DNA from: JBKEDC01 sp047971925
Lineage (GTDB): Bacteria; Bacteroidota; Bacteroidia; Bacteroidales; Prolixibacteraceae
Assembly (NCBI GenBank): GCA_047971925.1
Contig: JBKEAC010000134.1
Coordinates: 1 to 42,215 of the forward strand
DNA: 42,215 nucleotides
Reading direction: 5' to 3'
The notes under the pieces were generated by a model, which ran no database searches, was not told where the DNA came from, and was given only the letters and a program-made list of their open reading frames with translations. This document shows, in pieces, positions 23,842 to 34,156 of this stretch. Every line of letters starts with the position of its first letter. The stretch's first letter is position 1. A program made the translations under genes and the position numbers.

Positions 23842-24822
23842 ATGTCGCAAATACACAAAATAATTAATAGATACATTAAAAACGATCAGCTAGTAAAAGT
23901 AATTAAAAACTTTGCGATATGGTTGACCGATAATCGCAATCGTGCTGAAAAGGAAGCTGCTTTATTAGCCATTTGGGAAGAGATTGATGTGCAAGCCGAT
24001 GAATCTACAGAAATATCATTTCAAAAGCTTCACAAAAATATCATAAGCTCCTCGAAGCGGCAGAAACAAACATTCCAACTTTCATTTTCTAAAGTGGCTG
24101 TATTTTTAATTTTAGCACTGCTATCGGTAGGCACATGCTATTTCACCATGAAAGAAATCAGTACTACAAAACAAATAGTTTTGCAGGAGTGCATCGTTCC
24201 CAATGGAGAAGTTCGAACCTTAGTTTTACCCGATTCATCAATAGTCATTGTGAATTCAGGAAGCATTATTGTCTATCCAGATCAGTTCACAACGAGTCGC
24301 CAGATATTTCTCAATGGTGAAGCCTATTTTGAAGTAAAGAAAGATGAAAGAAAACCTTTTGTGGTGAAAACAACCGACATGGATATTGAAGTTTTAGGCA
24401 CCATATTCAATGTATCTTCCTATGCCGACAATCAAAATTCTTCCACCACGTTAAAATCAGGCAAGGTGAACTTGAAATTTAAAGATGGTAAAAACGAGCC
24501 ACTTATTCTCTTGCCAAATGAACAATTGACCTATAATAGGAGTTCAAGCGCTATAGAAAAACAGCAGGTTAATGTGGAAAACACCACTGCTTGGGTTGAT
24601 GGCAGGTTAATCATTCAAAGCATGCCAGTTGAAGAGGTGATTAAATTAATTGAACGAAAATATGCATTAAATGTATATGTAACCTCAAATGATTTCATGG
24701 GTGATCGTATTACGATGAAAGTTTCTAATAGCGAAAACATCCATGAGTTTATGTCGGTTTTAAAACACTTAATTCCACAATTAAAATATAAAATTGAAAA
24801 CAACAATTTATATATCAATTAA
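23842..24822 (+). CDS. FecR-family anti-sigma factor
   Basis: A 326-residue inner-membrane protein. The cytoplasmic N-terminus (1-80) should hold the sigma factor. One membrane helix spans about 82-102. The periplasmic FecR domain has VPNGEVRTLVLPDSSIVIVN, IFLNGEAYFEVKKDERKPF and VLGTIFNVSSY. The C-terminal DUF4974-type domain includes MPVEEVIKLIERKYALNVYV and contacts the STN domain of the transporter. Signal passage from SusC through FecR to the ECF sigma factor is established for this family. It is 116 bp from the sigma gene and 89 bp from susC. Confidence 0.92.
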   Translation: MSQIHKIINRYIKNDQLVKVIKNFAIWLTDNRNRAEKEAALLAIWEEIDVQADESTEISFQKLHKNIISSSKRQKQTFQLSFSKVAVFLILALLSVGTCYFTMKEISTTKQIVLQECIVPNGEVRTLVLPDSSIVIVNSGSIIVYPDQFTTSRQIFLNGEAYFEVKKDERKPFVVKTTDMDIEVLGTIFNVSSYADNQNSSTTLKSGKVNLKFKDGKNEPLILLPNEQLTYNRSSSAIEKQQVNVENTTAWVDGRLIIQSMPVEEVIKLIERKYALNVYVTSNDFMGDRITMKVSNSENIHEFMSVLKHLIPQLKYKIENNNLYIN

Positions 24823-24911
24823 GCTGAAAAAAGAAGAACATGCAGTAATCCAAATTTAAAAAGAGTTAAGCCATCATCATAAATATTCACCGAAAACAAT
24901 TATGCAAAAGT

Positions 24912-27900
24912 ATGAAAATTAAAGTTTTCCCGTTAAGCAAACGTAAGATTTATGCCGCGTGCATGCATCTAACATTCTTGTTTGCTCTATGCAGTGCTTT
25001 GCCCGCTCATGCACAAAACCAAAAAGTTACTCTCTCAAAGGGAAGCCAAACCATTTTAGCTGCCTTTGAAGCGATAGAAAAACAACTAGGAATGACAGTA
25101 GCATTCAACGAAACAACACTCGATGTTAACCAAACCATCGTTGTTGATGTTTTTGATGACCCCCTTTCTCTAGCGCTGGTGAAAATACTTCGCGACAAGC
25201 AAGCAAGCTACAAAATTCAAGGAAATCAAATCATCATCGTACCCCTTCCCAAGAAAAGCATTACTGTGACAGGAACAGTAATCGATTCGAGTACCGGCAT
25301 AACAATTCCTGGCGCAAGTGTTATTGTGAAAGGCAGCATGATTGGTTCAGTAACGAACAATAACGGTGAATATCGCATAGCTCTTCCCGTGATGAGAGAT
25401 TATATTCTTACCTTTTCTTTTATTGGATATAAAAGCCAAGATGTGAAAGTTAACGAGGATAAAGAAAACCTCCAAATTATGCTTGAACCAGCGGTTCAGC
25501 AAGTGGAGGAAGTGGTTGCCACGGGTTATCAGGTGATTGACAAGCGGATTTTAACGAGCGCGGTGTCATCAATTAAATCGGAAGAACTGGACATGAAAAA
25601 CGCGCTCACTGTCGACCAAATGCTCGAAGGGAAAGCCGTTGGTTTGGAAGTAACCAACATTTCATCAACACCAGGTGCAGCTGCCAAAATCAGAGTGAGA
25701 AGTAGCAACACCTTCACCGGAAACCAAAGTCCGCTGTGGGTAATTGATGGGGTGATTTATGAAGACCCCGTGCCATTGAGCAATGATGATATTAATAGTT
25801 TCGACAATGTGAACCTGATTGGCAATGCATTAACAGGTATCAATCCACAAGACATTCAAAGCATTGATGTGCTAAAAGATGCTTCGGCTACAGCTATTTA
25901 TGGTGTACGTGCTGCTGGCGGTGTAATTTCAATTACCACCAAGCGAGGTTCAGAAGGAGCCCCCAAACTGGCTTATTCTTTCAATGGTAGCTTTGTGCAA
26001 GCCCCAAGCTATAAGGATTTCAACCTCATGAACTCGAAAGATCGCATTGATGTTTCACGTGAAATGGCATCTCGAAACCTCGGATACTCATCGAATAGCT
26101 ATTATGAAAACTCTGACCGCATCGGTTATGAAGGTGCCTTGATGGATTATTGGGATTCTGGCGATTTCAATGCTTTCCAAAAGCAAGTGTCAAATCTTGA
26201 AACCTTAAATGCCGATTGGTTTGGCGAACTATACAGCCCTGCCTACAATCAAGCACATTCACTCAATGTGAGTGGCGGAAATAAAACCAGTCGATATTAC
26301 ACTTCGCTTGGCTACGACAAGCAAGATGGAACCGAAACTGGAATTAGCATTGATCGGATAACTGCTCGTGCCAATGTCGATTTCGACTTGCGCAAGAACA
26401 TTACTCTTTCATTGAAAATAAATGGTTCAGTGCAAGAAGCGGCATACAATCACAGCTCTATCAATCTTTTCGATGAGGCTTATTATAATAGCCGCACCGT
26501 GCCAATTTACAACGAAGACGGTTCGTATTTCTTCCAACAACGATTATTATCAACATCAACTGGTAGCATTAAAACCGATGCAACCTACGGGCGATATAAT
26601 ATTCTCAACGAGATTGAAAATTCTGAAAAGAACATCACCAATAAAGAGTTTTCAATTCAAGCTCAGTTAAGCTGGAAAAACATCATCGTGAAAAACCTTG
26701 ATTTTAGTTCGCGCATGAGCTATCGAAATACCACTAACTTACAAGAAGAATGGATTGATGCTGAAACATTTTATGTGGCAAAACTAAGAACCTATGATGC
26801 TGTGGAAGACTATATTCAGAAATATTCCGACCTTTATGCCACTGTGCCAGTGGGCGGTTTATATTCGGGCGGCATGATCGACCAAACTTCTTACAGCATG
26901 ACCAATCAATTGAATTATCGCAAGGTGTTCAATCGCAAGCATGTGTTCAATGTGAATGCTTCACAAGAAGTGCGCTCAACTCATTATTGGGGAGCAACCG
27001 GATTCACCGTGCCAGGATATTCACACCACAACGGGCGAAATTTTATTTCTCTGCCATCTGTTAACATCAATTCGAGCAGCCTTTCAAGAGATTTTGATTC
27101 CTATGTTTACGACAATATTGTCAGCTGGTTTGCTGGAGATATTTATCCGTCAATCACCGATAAACTGAACAATTCAATGTCATTCTTCGGCATCTTGAGC
27201 TATGTTTATGACAATCGTTACATAGCCAACTTCAATATGCGAAGCGATGGTACCAATTCATTTGGACAATACAAAGAATATCGCTTCAAACCCACTTGGT
27301 CGGTTTCTGGTCGCTGGAATGTTCATAACGAGCAGTTCATGGCCAACAACAACATCTTCGATGAGCTAGCCTTCCGTGTTTCTTATGGTGTGCGTGGAAC
27401 AATTCCAACAGCTACGCCCTATTTAACGGTGAAAGATTATGGACCTGAAACAACCAATGGTTATTTTAATTTCGGTGAAAACGTGGCCTCTTTAAACAGT
27501 TTCCCACAAACCAACCTGCGTTGGGAAATCAACAAAACCACAAACATTGGTATCAACTATAGTTTATATCAAGGAAGAATTAGCGGTTCGCTCGATTATG
27601 CCTATTCTTTTAGCGATGACTTGATTCTCACTCGACCAGCATCACTTGCCAACGGAACATCATCGCAAAGCTACAATGGCGGTAGTAAAGACGTGCAATC
27701 TTATGAATTTAGTATCCGCACGGTGAATGTGAAAACCAATGATTTTTCATGGAGCACCAACTTCAATTTCTCTAGCGATATCGACCGTGTGCTGAAAGGC
27801 TATGAATTGAACTCGGGTAGTTCTATTAATGTGAGCAAATACCTCAACGGAGGCATTTATACGAAAGGGTTTCCATCGAGCGGTTTTTATTCATATAAGT

Positions 27901-28568
27901 TCGAAGGGCTAAATGAAGAAGGATTACCCACTTTTGCTAATATCTATCGCGAAGACCTAATGGCCGACGAGCAATTAAAAGCCATGTTGCAATATGAAGG
28001 ACAACGAAACCCTCAATATTATGGCGGATTCGGAACAGCAGTGAAATACAAACGCTTGACACTTTCGGCTAGCTTCTCGTATAAATTGGGTTATAAAGTG
28101 CGCTTGTTAGAATTATATAATGGTCAGCAAAACTTGCCTCTCCCCTACGAAAACATGAGTTCAGAGTTTAATAATCGTTGGCGACAAGCAGGCGATGAAG
28201 CACACACCGACATCCCCGGATTGAGTAACAATGATATGTTCCTCATGGACTATACAACCAACTACAGCAAAGGGATTTTCCCCTCTTCAAGTGCTAAGGG
28301 AAGTGTGTGGGAATTATATGATTACAGCACTGCTCGCACTGTAAAAGGCGACCATATTCGATGGAATGCACTATCGCTTTCTTATCAGGTGCCTGCCAAA
28401 TTTGTGAACAAAATGGGATTATCGAGTTTTTCACTCGGAGCCTCGGCGAATAATTTGGCAGTGTGGGCATTCGATAAAGACCTCGACGGACAAGACCCTA
28501 ATCAAGTGCGAAGTATTGGTATGCCAAGCTTACCGACATATAACTTCAGTTTAAACGTATCGTTATAA
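24912..28568 (+). CDS. SusC/RagA-type TonB-linked outer-membrane transporter with STN domain
   Basis: A 1218-residue outer-membrane transporter. Residues 1-34 are a long signal peptide ending in AHA. An STN (secretin/TonB short N-terminal) domain follows at about 38-112 and senses transport for FecR. A carboxypeptidase-regulatory-like beta-sandwich lies at about 120-195, then a TonB-box region (VEEVVATGYQ). The plug domain is at about 210-345 with the SusC signature SIDVLKDASATAIYGVRAAGG, and the barrel runs to the end. The STN domain matches the adjacent sigma/anti-sigma pair. With the SusD lipoprotein it forms a bin-and-lid importer. The substrate (glycan, peptide or other) is not evident from this protein alone. 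Confidence 0.95.
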   Translation: MKIKVFPLSKRKIYAACMHLTFLFALCSALPAHAQNQKVTLSKGSQTILAAFEAIEKQLGMTVAFNETTLDVNQTIVVDVFDDPLSLALVKILRDKQASYKIQGNQIIIVPLPKKSITVTGTVIDSSTGITIPGASVIVKGSMIGSVTNNNGEYRIALPVMRDYILTFSFIGYKSQDVKVNEDKENLQIMLEPAVQQVEEVVATGYQVIDKRILTSAVSSIKSEELDMKNALTVDQMLEGKAVGLEVTNISSTPGAAAKIRVRSSNTFTGNQSPLWVIDGVIYEDPVPLSNDDINSFDNVNLIGNALTGINPQDIQSIDVLKDASATAIYGVRAAGGVISITTKRGSEGAPKLAYSFNGSFVQAPSYKDFNLMNSKDRIDVSREMASRNLGYSSNSYYENSDRIGYEGALMDYWDSGDFNAFQKQVSNLETLNADWFGELYSPAYNQAHSLNVSGGNKTSRYYTSLGYDKQDGTETGISIDRITARANVDFDLRKNITLSLKINGSVQEAAYNHSSINLFDEAYYNSRTVPIYNEDGSYFFQQRLLSTSTGSIKTDATYGRYNILNEIENSEKNITNKEFSIQAQLSWKNIIVKNLDFSSRMSYRNTTNLQEEWIDAETFYVAKLRTYDAVEDYIQKYSDLYATVPVGGLYSGGMIDQTSYSMTNQLNYRKVFNRKHVFNVNASQEVRSTHYWGATGFTVPGYSHHNGRNFISLPSVNINSSSLSRDFDSYVYDNIVSWFAGDIYPSITDKLNNSMSFFGILSYVYDNRYIANFNMRSDGTNSFGQYKEYRFKPTWSVSGRWNVHNEQFMANNNIFDELAFRVSYGVRGTIPTATPYLTVKDYGPETTNGYFNFGENVASLNSFPQTNLRWEINKTTNIGINYSLYQGRISGSLDYAYSFSDDLILTRPASLANGTSSQSYNGGSKDVQSYEFSIRTVNVKTNDFSWSTNFNFSSDIDRVLKGYELNSGSSINVSKYLNGGIYTKGFPSSGFYSYKFEGLNEEGLPTFANIYREDLMADEQLKAMLQYEGQRNPQYYGGFGTAVKYKRLTLSASFSYKLGYKVRLLELYNGQQNLPLPYENMSSEFNNRWRQAGDEAHTDIPGLSNNDMFLMDYTTNYSKGIFPSSSAKGSVWELYDYSTARTVKGDHIRWNALSLSYQVPAKFVNKMGLSSFSLGASANNLAVWAFDKDLDGQDPNQVRSIGMPSLPTYNFSLNVSL

Positions 28569-28590
28569 TCACCCTTTAAAGAACAAGAAA

Positions 28591-30039
28591 ATGAAAAATA
28601 TATTATACATTTTAATCGCTTCATGGGGTCTCAGCTCTTGCTCAGGATTCCTTGAGGAATACTCGCAAGATTCAGTAAGTGTGGAAACAGTAGAGCACTT
28701 CCATGCTTTAATTCTGAACGAGTTTTCCGATGAATATGCACTCTTGGCTTCAATCAATCACATGAGCGATAACATGAGTGAAGTTCCCACCACCGAGCAA
28801 TCGAGCAAAGCCGGCTACAAGCCCACCTACACTTGGCAACAAGAAATAGAATATGATGAAGATGGAAACAGATTATCGAGCATTAACACCGCTTGGGCAG
28901 CTTGTTACAATGATATCAACATCATGAACTATGTGTTTGAGTCGATTGATGACCTTTCGGGAACCACTGCTGAGAAATCATTTCTAATGGGCGAAGCTTA
29001 TTTTGTGCGTGCCATGCAATATTTCAACCTGCTTAATCTTTATGGTAAACCCTTCAACGCAGCAACTAAAGACACTGACCTTGGGGTGATCATTAAAGAT
29101 GGAATTGATGTGCAACAGGCCTACGATCGAAGCTCCGTGGCAGAATGCTATGCCCACATTGAAGCCGACTTGCTAAATGCTATCGATTATATTACGAAAA
29201 GCGAGATAAGCAAAGCAAAAACACACCCTTCGATAAATGCCTGCAACTTATTGATGGCACGAGTGAAACTTTTTCAAGAAGAATGGACTGAAGCAGCTGA
29301 ATATGCCAGTAAGGTGATTACTGTTGGCAAATTGCAAAGCATTGCTGCGGGTGCCACAAACTTCATTAATGAAAGCAATGTGGAATTAATTTATGTGTGG
29401 CAGAAGAAAGCAAGCAACTTGGTAACTTGGGGAAAAGGAACAAGCATAACATGGGACTATGTGGCTTCGGAATCGCTAGTGAATGCTTATGAAACGGGCG
29501 ATAATCGAAAAGGATTATACATCGCTTCATTCAACTATGCTGGAAATAATTACTATGCCAACCGGAAAGCAATCGGTGGAACTGAAGGAACAGAAAGTGC
29601 CTACACCACTTATTTCTATCAGAACTTGCGCACCTCGGAAGCTTATCTAATCAAGGCAGAAGCATTGGCACGTCAAGGCGATGTGAGCGGAGCAACAACT
29701 TTGGTGAAAGCACTTCATGCAAAACGATTCAGCGACGCTTCAGCCTTAATTTATCCAACTGATGCCGCTAAAATGGTTGACTATATCTTCGATGAACGAA
29801 GAAGAGAATTTTGTTTTGAGGATTCACATCGCTGGTTCGATTTGCGCCGCATGCCCAATCAGCCCACCATCGTTCATGGTTATACTAGCCTTGAAACAAA
29901 TGGAAGTGTGCTCAGCTATGAAATCTTTAAATTGTTCCCCGGTGATTTAAACTACACTCTTCCACTTCCCTTGTTAGAAAGAGAAAACAATCCGAATGTA
30001 ATGAACAATGAGCGAGAAGATAAAATATCTATGAACTAA
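28591..30039 (+). CDS. SusD/RagB family surface lipoprotein
   Basis: A 482-residue lipoprotein that caps the SusC barrel and binds the substrate outside the cell. The lipobox ends at Cys17 (LSSC), followed by SGFLEE, whose acidic residues fit surface export in Bacteroidota. The helical TPR-like body contains EKSFLMGEAYFVRAMQYFNL, the usual first helix pair. The C-terminal part contains DERRREFCFEDSHRWFDLRR, the most conserved SusD segment. It starts 22 bp after susC, the usual pairing. Confidence 0.95.
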   Translation: MKNILYILIASWGLSSCSGFLEEYSQDSVSVETVEHFHALILNEFSDEYALLASINHMSDNMSEVPTTEQSSKAGYKPTYTWQQEIEYDEDGNRLSSINTAWAACYNDINIMNYVFESIDDLSGTTAEKSFLMGEAYFVRAMQYFNLLNLYGKPFNAATKDTDLGVIIKDGIDVQQAYDRSSVAECYAHIEADLLNAIDYITKSEISKAKTHPSINACNLLMARVKLFQEEWTEAAEYASKVITVGKLQSIAAGATNFINESNVELIYVWQKKASNLVTWGKGTSITWDYVASESLVNAYETGDNRKGLYIASFNYAGNNYYANRKAIGGTEGTESAYTTYFYQNLRTSEAYLIKAEALARQGDVSGATTLVKALHAKRFSDASALIYPTDAAKMVDYIFDERRREFCFEDSHRWFDLRRMPNQPTIVHGYTSLETNGSVLSYEIFKLFPGDLNYTLPLPLLERENNPNVMNNEREDKISMN

Positions 30040-30048
30040 TAAAGACAG

Positions 30049-31227
30049 ATGGTTATGAGAAAATATATATTAGGATTAGCGGCTTTGGTGGCATTTGCTT
30101 CTTGCCAAGAAGATGCACTCACACCTTCCTTTGCCGACGAAAATCGCGCCTATACAGCGGCCGATATGAGCAAGCCGATTGTGAAAAAAACCTACGACGA
30201 TTTCAACTGCGGATTACTCTATGAATACGATGAAAATCTCGACTTCCGATATACCGCTGAAAACACAAATACAGCTTCAAAATGGAATAGTATCGACTTC
30301 CCCATGATGAACACCTTGGCATTTGAAGATGCCCAAGGAAATTTGAAAGAATATTCTTTTAAATTTCCCGACCGCACAGTAACAGTAAACAACTATGCCG
30401 ATTATGTAAATGCCTCATTAAGCTTCATCGATAGCACACTATTTCGCTATTTCGATGCTAGCAAAGCTGTGGGAAGTCTGTTCCCATCAAAGATTTTGCT
30501 CAGCAACGACCTTGTAAACAATGCCCCCATTGGTTTCGATTTCCTACAATCTAGCGACTCACGCTCGTCTGACGATACAAGCCTTTCGTATATCCGTTCG
30601 GTTTATAATCGCAACTCGATTATATTCCTTGGAAACTTGATGGACATTGCTCCCACCTGGGAAAAATACAAAAAAGATAACCTCTATGTGTTTATCTATC
30701 GCATGTTGACAAAAAACAAGTGGATTGACCAAATGCCTGAAGAGCTTTTTCCCGAAAGTGTTACCGAGCTTTATGGCGACACAATCGGTCATGTTTATGG
30801 ATACCGCTTAACCACTAGTAATGTTGAGAAAGAAATCGGATACGACTATATTCCAGCCGCTGGTGAAGAAGCCTTCAACGCCAATGTGTGGTATCTGGAA
30901 AAAGGGTTCATTGATAGCTACTACTTTAATAAAGTGATGGCAAAATTCAATACCGATGGAAGCATCACTTCAATCACATCTGATGGATTTGGCACTGAAC
31001 GTAAGATTTTAATTAAGCACTTCTTTTCAAGCAAAACCAATGATGTGCTGTCTTTTTTAAATGAGCTAATTCACCGCAAAGCAGAAAGCAATGGCGTAAC
31101 AATTGGCTGGAACGACATGCCCGAAGCTGCCAAAAGTAGAGCCAAAGGATTTGCTCAATTCTATATCGACATGGGAATAGACATCATTGGAATCAACCCC
31201 GATGTAGCAGTACTTTTTGAGGAATAA
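30049..31227 (+). CDS. Lipoprotein resembling a SusCD-associated zinc metallohydrolase, without HExxH
   Basis: A 392-residue lipoprotein (lipobox Cys19, then QED, fitting surface exposure). Position after susCD and overall plan recall the substrate-import-associated zinc metallohydrolase lipoproteins (Peptidase_Mx1). Shared traits are a short N-terminal linker, a YDDFNCGLLYEYDENL segment, a PSKILLSNDL strand and a late GFIDSYYFNKVMAKF segment. The region expected to hold HExxH instead reads LYVFIYRMLTKNKWI, so the zinc site appears lost. It may therefore bind a peptide without cutting it. The homology is judged by eye and is moderately supported. A second Met lies at 30055. Confidence 0.5.
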   Translation: MVMRKYILGLAALVAFASCQEDALTPSFADENRAYTAADMSKPIVKKTYDDFNCGLLYEYDENLDFRYTAENTNTASKWNSIDFPMMNTLAFEDAQGNLKEYSFKFPDRTVTVNNYADYVNASLSFIDSTLFRYFDASKAVGSLFPSKILLSNDLVNNAPIGFDFLQSSDSRSSDDTSLSYIRSVYNRNSIIFLGNLMDIAPTWEKYKKDNLYVFIYRMLTKNKWIDQMPEELFPESVTELYGDTIGHVYGYRLTTSNVEKEIGYDYIPAAGEEAFNANVWYLEKGFIDSYYFNKVMAKFNTDGSITSITSDGFGTERKILIKHFFSSKTNDVLSFLNELIHRKAESNGVTIGWNDMPEAAKSRAKGFAQFYIDMGIDIIGINPDVAVLFEE

Positions 31228-31238
31228 AACATACAGAC

Positions 31239-32678
31239 ATGAAGAAATTACATTTAAACATACTACTAGCAACGCTGATGAGCGCACTAGCTTTCGCCTC
31301 GTGTGAAGTAGAACCTGACTTTCCACTTCCTGGCTTCACCGAAGGTAATCGTGAGGTAACTTTCCGCCGCGACACCGTGCCAACTAGCTACGACATCACT
31401 TTCGGCATGAGCCTAAACAATGCTGTAGCTTCTATCGAATTAATCGACGGATATGACAGCGAGCACATTACATGGATTGAGGACTACAACGGAATGAAAT
31501 CATTTTCATTGACCTACACACAAGACCTCACGAACATCGACACCTATAACGACACAGCACTTTATCGAAAATTTCGTATCGTGGATACTGCTGGTGGAGC
31601 TTATAATCGGATGTGCAAAATGAACATCAAAAAGCTTTCTCGACCAGAAGTGGTGGGACTGACCGATGGTAAAACTATTGCCATTCAAGGGGAGATTTAT
31701 AAACCCTCGGGCAAAGCAGCTACAGGCATGATTGCACTGAAATCGGTGGAATATTTATTCGGAGAAGAAAGCCTATATCAGAAATCATTCACGGACACCG
31801 TGCTGTATGAATACACCCTCAATAAAGGCGTAAGTTTGCTTGATTTCAACATTGAAGAAGGTGAACTTTATCCATTCTCGGTAGTGGTTACCGATGCGAA
31901 TGACCGCTCAGTGGCTACTACTATCAACCTTTCTCTTGTGCCTGCAAAGATGCCAACAAAAATCATTTGGGATAATGGTAATAAATATCCTCATGAAATT
32001 AAAATGACTCTTGACGAACAAGAGCGCATTTCGGTGATTACAGTTAGTTATGCCTCGGCATTAACTGGAGCGTTTACCGACTATGATTACATCTTAACAT
32101 ACAATGATCTTGGTCAGGTTGTGTCGTTCAATCAAGACGCATCAACAACTTATACCAACTCGTTTAGCTATGATGCTGAGGGTAATTTATCATCGGCATT
32201 TTATTACAAATCGAGCAGAGAAATTAAAGATTTCATGTATAACGACAAAGAACTTTTAACAAGTTGCTATCATTATAACAAGATAATCACGTTCCCATAC
32301 TATACCGATCCTTTAGAACTTGATTTTCCATTATTCTCCGTGCATTGGGGAGATAGAGGACCATATTACCAAACGAAAATGTCGCAAATCACCGAATTTC
32401 ATTCGCTGTTCATGCCCACTTTCATTGAAGAGTTACCTCCATTCTTCGACATGGGAGCAGTTCGAACTGAACCGATCTTCACCTTGTTCACCAATCGATT
32501 ATTACCTGCAAAAATTGAAGTTCCCAATAGCGATATTTATGGAGGTACAGGAACAAGCTCTAGCACAGGAACTGTTACCTATGATGAAAATGAAAATGGA
32601 ACAATTCATAAAATTACAATGAACTATGCATCTGGCAGTTTGAAAGGTATTCACACTTATACCTTTGTTTATGAATAA
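31239..32678 (+). CDS. Surface lipoprotein with Ig-like and YD/DUF4595-like regions
   Basis: A 479-residue lipoprotein (lipobox Cys22, followed by the acidic EVEPD). Residues about 30-240 look like two immunoglobulin-type beta domains. Residues about 245-360 contain repeating tyrosine- and glycine-rich strands such as ILTYNDLGQVVSFN and FSYDAEGNLSSAFYY, similar to DUF4595 or YD-type repeats. The C-terminus ends in another such strand. It probably helps the SusCD complex hold its substrate at the cell surface; no catalytic motif is visible. It lies 11 bp after the preceding lipoprotein gene. Confidence 0.6.
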   Translation: MKKLHLNILLATLMSALAFASCEVEPDFPLPGFTEGNREVTFRRDTVPTSYDITFGMSLNNAVASIELIDGYDSEHITWIEDYNGMKSFSLTYTQDLTNIDTYNDTALYRKFRIVDTAGGAYNRMCKMNIKKLSRPEVVGLTDGKTIAIQGEIYKPSGKAATGMIALKSVEYLFGEESLYQKSFTDTVLYEYTLNKGVSLLDFNIEEGELYPFSVVVTDANDRSVATTINLSLVPAKMPTKIIWDNGNKYPHEIKMTLDEQERISVITVSYASALTGAFTDYDYILTYNDLGQVVSFNQDASTTYTNSFSYDAEGNLSSAFYYKSSREIKDFMYNDKELLTSCYHYNKIITFPYYTDPLELDFPLFSVHWGDRGPYYQTKMSQITEFHSLFMPTFIEELPPFFDMGAVRTEPIFTLFTNRLLPAKIEVPNSDIYGGTGTSSSTGTVTYDENENGTIHKITMNYASGSLKGIHTYTFVYE

Positions 32679-32700
32679 TCCCTTGAAATGAATAAATAAA

Positions 32701-32740
32701 CACTCCAAAGCGATTGGAAAATTAAAGTTGCTTTGGAGTG
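32701..32740 (+). terminator. Hairpin between the lipoprotein and thioredoxin genes
   Basis: CACTCCAAAGC (32701-32711) and GCTTTGGAGTG (32730-32740) form a perfect 11-bp stem with an 18-base loop, but only TT follows. It could be an attenuator or an RNA-stability element within the operon rather than a full stop. Confidence 0.5.
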
Positions 32741-32787
32741 TTAAAATACCCGCACAGTACTTACTTTGCTTTAAAATTAAATACAGA

Positions 32788-34152
32788 ATGAAAAGATTGA
32801 TTAATTTATTTCTGCTGCTCCTTGTTGTTAGCGGCAGTTCCTTTGCACAAGGCATCGCATTCCAACACATCGGCTTCGAAGAAGCCTTAGCAAAAGCTAA
32901 ACAAGAAGATAAGTTGGTTTTTATCGACTTCTACACCGATTGGTGCGGACCGTGCAAGCAGATGGCAAAATATACTTTCACCGATCCTGCTGTAGGTGAA
33001 TATTACAATAAACACTTCATTAATCTGAAGCTCGATGCCGAAAAAGAAGGTCGTCCCCAAGCTCAAAAATATGGCGTATCTTCCTACCCCACCACGATCT
33101 TCCTCGATGGTAAAGGAAATGTGGTGATAAAACAATCAGGATCGAAAAATGCTAATACTCTTCTAAAAATGGGGAGAAGTGCCATTGATGCCAAAAACAG
33201 TGGTTGGGGAATTGATGACATGAAAAGTGAATACCCCAATCGCCTCAACGATGAGGAGTTCCTGAAAATATATGCCACCAAATTGCAAGAAAATAAAGAA
33301 AGTCCGATTGATGCCATTGAAGCTTGGCTAAAAGTGCAGACCGAAATTAAAGAAGCCGATGTAGATATGATGGAGTTTCTTCTAAAGAATATGAACAACC
33401 TCATTTGCGGTGGAAAAGCGGAAGAAATATACCTAACCAACCTCGAAGAATATTTCGACATTGCCACATCAACAGAACGCAGCAAATTGCGACTACTCCA
33501 CATTGGCATGGTAAAAGCCACTCGCAGCGAAGCTTTCCGAAAAAATAGTCCTGAACTAATGCGCACCTTCATCAACGCATTTAACTCTTTGCCCGAAAAA
33601 TACATCAGCTACATGCGCGAAACTGATGACAATGGAACATATGACGACCCAACAACTTTTGAGCTCGACTACCTCACCCTAGCCAAAGATGACGATGGTT
33701 ATAAGAAACTAGCCACGCACTATCTCGACAGCCTAGTGAGCGCAAAAACACTAACGCAAATCCGCGAAGACGATGCAGCTCTCTTGAAAGACTATAAAGA
33801 AAACAAATTCCGTCCAAGCCTTCAAGCCAACATTACTATCCGAATGTATGAAGCAGGAGTTACTGCGGTGATGCAATCTAAAAACATCGAAATGGTAGGT
33901 CAGCAATATTTGAATCGCTGTGCAAAAAAGAATGCCGACTATAAAAAGCTACATCAATGGCTTGATTATGGAGAAAAACTTCTGCCCAATGTCTATCGCA
34001 TCGATAATCTCCGTGGAGATGTTTATGCGAAACAAGGGAAAATTAAGGAGGCGATTAAATATAAAGAGCAAGCTTTAGCAAAAATTCCTGAAAAAGACCG
34101 TCGTCGTCCTCAAATAGTGAAAGACATAGAAAAACTGAATACTCAAAAATAA
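32788..34152 (+). CDS. Secreted thioredoxin-fold protein, paralogue 1
   Basis: A 454-residue protein with signal peptide (1-22, ending SSFA). A thioredoxin domain at about 25-135 contains the redox motif WCGPC in FYTDWCGPCKQM and the cis-Pro in SSYPTTIFLDG. A long helical region (about 150-454) with TPR-like character at the end (VYAKQGKIKEAIKYKEQAL) follows. The Met at 32788 is preferred over one at 32728, which would place 20 residues ahead of the signal peptide. It is the first of three tandem paralogues with the same layout, 4 bp before the second. A periplasmic role in reducing or reshuffling disulfides of imported proteins is plausible. Confidence 0.85.
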   Translation: MKRLINLFLLLLVVSGSSFAQGIAFQHIGFEEALAKAKQEDKLVFIDFYTDWCGPCKQMAKYTFTDPAVGEYYNKHFINLKLDAEKEGRPQAQKYGVSSYPTTIFLDGKGNVVIKQSGSKNANTLLKMGRSAIDAKNSGWGIDDMKSEYPNRLNDEEFLKIYATKLQENKESPIDAIEAWLKVQTEIKEADVDMMEFLLKNMNNLICGGKAEEIYLTNLEEYFDIATSTERSKLRLLHIGMVKATRSEAFRKNSPELMRTFINAFNSLPEKYISYMRETDDNGTYDDPTTFELDYLTLAKDDDGYKKLATHYLDSLVSAKTLTQIREDDAALLKDYKENKFRPSLQANITIRMYEAGVTAVMQSKNIEMVGQQYLNRCAKKNADYKKLHQWLDYGEKLLPNVYRIDNLRGDVYAKQGKIKEAIKYKEQALAKIPEKDRRRPQIVKDIEKLNTQK

Positions 34153-34156
34153 GCAA

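Noticed and set aside
32502..32870. Minus-strand open frame of 122 codons across the lipoprotein-thioredoxin boundary
   Set aside because: It crosses the hairpin and two genes on the opposite strand and has no recognisable protein features.
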